A stretch of 8,153 nucleotides of DNA, taken from positions 1 through 8,153 of the forward strand of contig JAAZJX010000026.1 in NCBI GenBank assembly GCA_012800155.1, read 5' to 3'. Below, in pieces: positions 5,843 to 8,153 of the stretch (positions within the stretch are counted from its first letter, which is position 1; each line of letters begins with the position of its first letter). The notes under the pieces were generated by a model. That model had not been told where the DNA came from. It did not search any database and was given only the letters and a program-made list of their open reading frames with translations. The stretch is from Candidatus Magasanikiibacteriota bacterium. Its GTDB lineage: Bacteria > Patescibacteriota > Patescibacteriia > Magasanikbacterales > UBA922. The translations under genes and the position numbers were made by a program.

Positions 5843-7882
5843 ATGGTTAAAGAAAATTCTTCGCATCGTTTTGTGAAAAAAAAATTAAAAGAAAATTTTG
5901 ATAATTCTGATAAAGAAGAAATTTCTGTTTCTAAAAAAAAAGTTTCTGAAGATCTAGCTTTAGAAGAAGCAGTGGAGCAAGTGCCAATTAAAAAAAATTT
6001 AAAAGAAACAGCTAAACAAGCATCAGTTAAAAAAACTAAAGTCAAAAAAACAAAAATAGAAAAAAAGAAAGTTCAAAAAGAAAAATTAGAAAATAATTTA
6101 GAAAATAATAATAAAAATAATAAAATAGAGAGAGAATTAGAAGAAATTTATAAAAATGGTGATGGAACTATACCTAATATGTCAAATTTCAAAAGAAAAA
6201 AACATAATCGATTTATGAGAGCAATATTGTTTTTATTATTTGCTTGTAGTTTTTTAGCAGCTGTTGCTTGGGCGGGATTTTTCTTTTTTCAACCTCAAAG
6301 TCGTTTTAATGAAAATGATGTAATTCTTTCTATTTCTGGTGAAGAAGAAGTAACTTTTGGTCAAGAAGTAACTTATCGTATTCGTTATCGTAATGCTCAA
6401 AATATTCCTTTGTCAAAAGTTAATTTACAAGTTCGTTATCCAGAAGGTTTTGTATTTGAAAATGCTAGTGTTACACCAGATACAGAAAAAAATGATGAAT
6501 GGACTTTGGGAGCAATAAATCAACAAGATAGTGGTTATATTGATATTACAGGCAGGATGTATGGTAATGTTGGAGAACAACAATCTTTTCGTATGTTTTT
6601 GAATTATATTCCAAGTAATTTTAATTCTGAATTTCAAAAAGTAAATAATATAAATATTAAAATTATTGATACAAATATTGAGATGGGTATTGCTAGTCCA
6701 GAAGAAATTTCAGTGGGAGCTGAAGCAGAATTTATTGTAGAAATAAAAAAATCAACTGAGGTTTTACAAAATTTAGTTTTATTATTAGAACCAATTTCAG
6801 GATTTAATAAAACTAGTGATCAACCAAAAAATGATGAAAATAAAAATTATCAGTGGAGTTTAGATTTATCTAAGGATCAAATAATAAAAATAAAAGGAAT
6901 TTTCAATCCGATTAATGGAGAAGAAGAAGCAATCATGAATTTTAAATTAGCAGGTTGGAAAAATGAAAAAAAAGAAGGGGATCCTTATTTATTGTTAAAT
7001 AAAGAAGTAAAAATAAAATTAGTTAAAACAGATATTTCTGCTAATTTAGTTATCAATGGAGGAACAGAAAATTTAACTGTTATACCAGGAGAAACTTTGA
7101 ATACAACAATTACTTTGAAAAATAATGGTAGTAAGTCACTCAAAAATTTTGAAGTTCGTTTGATTTATGAAACACCATCTTATAATAATTTAAGTTTACT
7201 TAATTGGTCTAGTATTAAAGATGTGGCTGATGGAGATATTACAGGTGAGCAAGTTAATTCTCAAACAAGAAGAGGTTATATTGTTTGGAATAAAAATAAA
7301 ATTAGTGGTTTAGCTGAATTGAAATCAGGTGAAGATATTTTGATTGATCTTAGTATTCCTCTAAAAAATAGTAAAAATAAGGTTGATTTATCAAGATTTA
7401 CTTCTTATTTGGCTAGTGCTGTGGCAGAAATAAAATATGATAGTGAGGGTAAACAAAAAACTTTATCTACTAATCCTATAATCATGACAGTTAATTCAGA
7501 TTTTACTTTTGAATTGCGTGATGAAATTTCTGAAAATAATCAAAATAAAACTTTACATAAAATTACTTGGGTATTAAATAATACTTTTCATGAAATGTCT
7601 AATATAGAATTGTCAGCAGATATTTATGGAGATGTAATTTGGCAAGATGAATTAGTAAAGAAAAGTGCTGGGGAATTTACTTATGATCCTACTACTAAAA
7701 AATTAATTTGGAAAATAGATAAAATGCCAATTAGTCAGGATGTTAATTATTTAGTGTTTGGTTTACTATTGAATACAGAAAATCCTACACAAACTAATTT
7801 GACTTCTAAAATTAGTATCAAAGCTCATGATGATATCACTGGTCAAAATATTGTTTTATCAAATGATGGTATTAGTTTATAA
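5843..7882 (+). CDS. Single-pass membrane protein with repeated DUF11/CARDB-like outer domains
   Basis: I do not recognise a named family for the whole 679-residue protein. Residues 1-120 are hydrophilic and very rich in lysine and asparagine (KKTKVKKTKIEKKK near 65), suggesting a disordered or coiled cytoplasmic tail. One membrane helix spans about 127-149, with RKKHNRFMR just before it, so the rest should lie outside the cell. That part looks like four beta-sandwich modules, at about 159-275, 276-396, 397-550 and 551-679. Phrases such as VTFGQEVTYRIRYRN and LNTTITLKNNGSKSLKNFEV are typical of DUF11/CARDB-like adhesive or scaffold domains. It begins 20 bases after the DUF4012 stop, without a Shine-Dalgarno site, and ends 27 bases before a strong terminator. 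A structural or adhesive role at the envelope with the DUF4012 protein is inferred. Two A9 runs lie in its 5' part. Confidence 0.85.
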   Translation: MVKENSSHRFVKKKLKENFDNSDKEEISVSKKKVSEDLALEEAVEQVPIKKNLKETAKQASVKKTKVKKTKIEKKKVQKEKLENNLENNNKNNKIERELEEIYKNGDGTIPNMSNFKRKKHNRFMRAILFLLFACSFLAAVAWAGFFFFQPQSRFNENDVILSISGEEEVTFGQEVTYRIRYRNAQNIPLSKVNLQVRYPEGFVFENASVTPDTEKNDEWTLGAINQQDSGYIDITGRMYGNVGEQQSFRMFLNYIPSNFNSEFQKVNNINIKIIDTNIEMGIASPEEISVGAEAEFIVEIKKSTEVLQNLVLLLEPISGFNKTSDQPKNDENKNYQWSLDLSKDQIIKIKGIFNPINGEEEAIMNFKLAGWKNEKKEGDPYLLLNKEVKIKLVKTDISANLVINGGTENLTVIPGETLNTTITLKNNGSKSLKNFEVRLIYETPSYNNLSLLNWSSIKDVADGDITGEQVNSQTRRGYIVWNKNKISGLAELKSGEDILIDLSIPLKNSKNKVDLSRFTSYLASAVAEIKYDSEGKQKTLSTNPIIMTVNSDFTFELRDEISENNQNKTLHKITWVLNNTFHEMSNIELSADIYGDVIWQDELVKKSAGEFTYDPTTKKLIWKIDKMPISQDVNYLVFGLLLNTENPTQTNLTSKISIKAHDDITGQNIVLSNDGISL

Positions 7883-7909
7883 TTAAGAAAGAGAATATTT
7901 TTATTTTAT

Positions 7910-7936
7910 AACACTCCTAAAATTGGGAGTGTTTTT
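7910..7936 (+). terminator. Strong intrinsic terminator of the DUF4012 unit
   Basis: The perfect 8-bp stem AACACTCC / GGAGTGTT (7910-7917 with 7926-7933) has an 8-base loop and five T (7932-7936) followed by AATTTT. It starts 27 bases after the stop of the second gene of the unit, the expected place for its end. Confidence 0.85.
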
Positions 7937-8026
7937 AATTTTGAAATTATTTATTTTGTTGAGTGTTTTTATTATTTTTTACATGATATGTAGTGGAATG
8001 ATTTTTAGATTTAGAATTTTAATAAA

Positions 8027-8071
8027 ATTTATTTTAAAAATTAAAAAACTCTGTTTTAAAAATACAGAGTT
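8027..8071 (-). terminator. Minus-strand intrinsic terminator for a gene beyond the right edge
   Basis: The perfect 8-bp stem AACTCTGT / ACAGAGTT (8047-8054 with 8064-8071) is bordered on its left by a run of A and then AATTAAAA-type sequence. On the minus strand this becomes a hairpin followed by TTTTTTAATTTTT, the form of an intrinsic terminator. On the plus strand no T tract follows. It therefore predicts a leftward gene outside the window, converging on the DUF4012 unit. Confidence 0.6.
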
Positions 8072-8130
8072 AGTGCCCTCAGAGAGAATCTCCGCCCTAG
8101 TGGCGGATGAGCCTTGGGCTCAGAACTCCC
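8072..8130. repeat. GC-rich island with two adjacent perfect hairpins (REP-like)
   Basis: This 59-base stretch is visibly GC-rich in a very AT-rich setting. It contains TCCGCC-CTAGT-GGCGGA (8091-8107) and, directly after it, TGAGCC-TTG-GGCTCA (8108-8122), followed by GAACTCCC. Two back-to-back perfect hairpins of different composition from the host are the form of REP/BIME-like intergenic repeats. No T tract follows on the plus strand. On the minus strand it would lie just upstream of the terminator hairpin, so it could also be the folded 3' end of a leftward transcript. Confidence 0.55.
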
Positions 8131-8153
8131 ATTTATTTTAAAAATTAAAAAAC

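Larger units (their letters stand above)
8027..8153. repeat. Exact 23-base direct repeat, 104 bases apart, bounding an 81-base segment
   Basis: Bases 8027-8049 and 8131-8153 are identical (ATTTATTTTAAAAATT, then AAAAAAC). The second copy ends exactly at the window edge, so the repeat may continue. The sequence is low in complexity, but 23 exact matches are more than composition alone would give. The first copy contains the T-tract side of the minus-strand terminator, so the second may be the tail of a further terminator copy. Possible explanations are a tandem 104-base unit, a duplication flanking an inserted 81-base piece, or a repeat at which an assembled contig ended. Confidence 0.7.

Noticed and set aside
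5746..6045. Open frame of 99 codons on the minus strand
   Set aside because: It is antisense to the end of the DUF4012 gene and the start of the next gene; its FF-rich residues mirror the lysine codons on the plus strand.
6388..6400. GCTCAAAAT, matching one end of the palindromic insert
   Set aside because: It is a nine-base match in a conserved-looking coding context with no partner arm nearby; chance is the simplest explanation.
6425..6637. Open frame of 70 codons on the minus strand
   Set aside because: It is antisense to an outer domain of the second surface protein, with no supporting signal.
7923..8141. Open frame of 72 codons with a hydrophobic start, on the plus strand
   Set aside because: It begins with TTG inside the loop of the terminator at 7910-7936, has no ribosome site, and crosses the minus-strand terminator and the GC-rich double hairpin. 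Its hydrophobicity comes from T-rich DNA.
8027..8153. CRISPR array
   Set aside because: There are only two repeat copies, the repeat is low-complexity AT-rich sequence, the spacer would be 81 bases, and no cas gene is near.

Overview
The window is AT-rich (by eye about 70-75% A+T) and tightly packed. It carries five genes, all on the plus strand, separated by short gaps or overlaps. The gene types suggest a member of the Candidate Phyla Radiation (Patescibacteria, Parcubacteria-like): a run of family 4 glycosyltransferases followed by a DUF4012 membrane protein with a zinc-knuckle tail. This is an inference from gene families and composition, because no rRNA or marker gene is present. The five stop codons are TAA or TAG, and no gene is interrupted by TGA, so nothing here points to the UGA=Gly code of Gracilibacteria/Absconditabacteria. 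None of the five genes shows a convincing Shine-Dalgarno site.

Positions 1-2998 hold three GT-B glycosyltransferases. The first is cut by the left window edge, the second starts at 609, and the third overlaps the second by 16 bases. All three carry the family's EX7E motif. They probably build a surface glycan together from sugar donors. The middle enzyme carries an extra block of about 50 residues. Its DNA (873-1026) has near-perfect terminal inverted repeats and reads RHFER at its start, which resembles the widespread 'GTCATTYTGAGCGAA' palindromic repeat family inserted in frame.

Positions 2999-3320 are non-coding and unusually structured: a weak terminator just after the third glycosyltransferase, a hairpin that reads as a minus-strand terminator, a small hairpin with a UCCG loop, a good plus-strand terminator (3244-3273), and then an extended -10 promoter (3296-3304). 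This order places the real start of the next gene at ATG 3321 or 3330, not at the upstream ATG 3264, which lies inside the terminator hairpin.

Positions 3321-7882 form a two-gene unit of membrane-anchored surface proteins. The first is a DUF4012 protein with a CCHC zinc knuckle at its cytoplasmic N-terminus. The second has a lysine-rich cytoplasmic tail, one membrane helix and about four beta-sandwich (DUF11/CARDB-like) domains outside. Both share the plan 'basic cytoplasmic tail, one helix, large outer part', and they probably act in the envelope near the glycosyltransferase products. The exact function of neither is known. The unit ends at a strong terminator (7910-7936).

Positions 7937-8153 have no credible gene. 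They contain a minus-strand terminator, a GC-rich island with two adjacent perfect hairpins, and an exact 23-base direct repeat whose second copy ends at the window edge. This suggests a tandem repeat or repeat element, and a convergent minus-strand gene just beyond the window.
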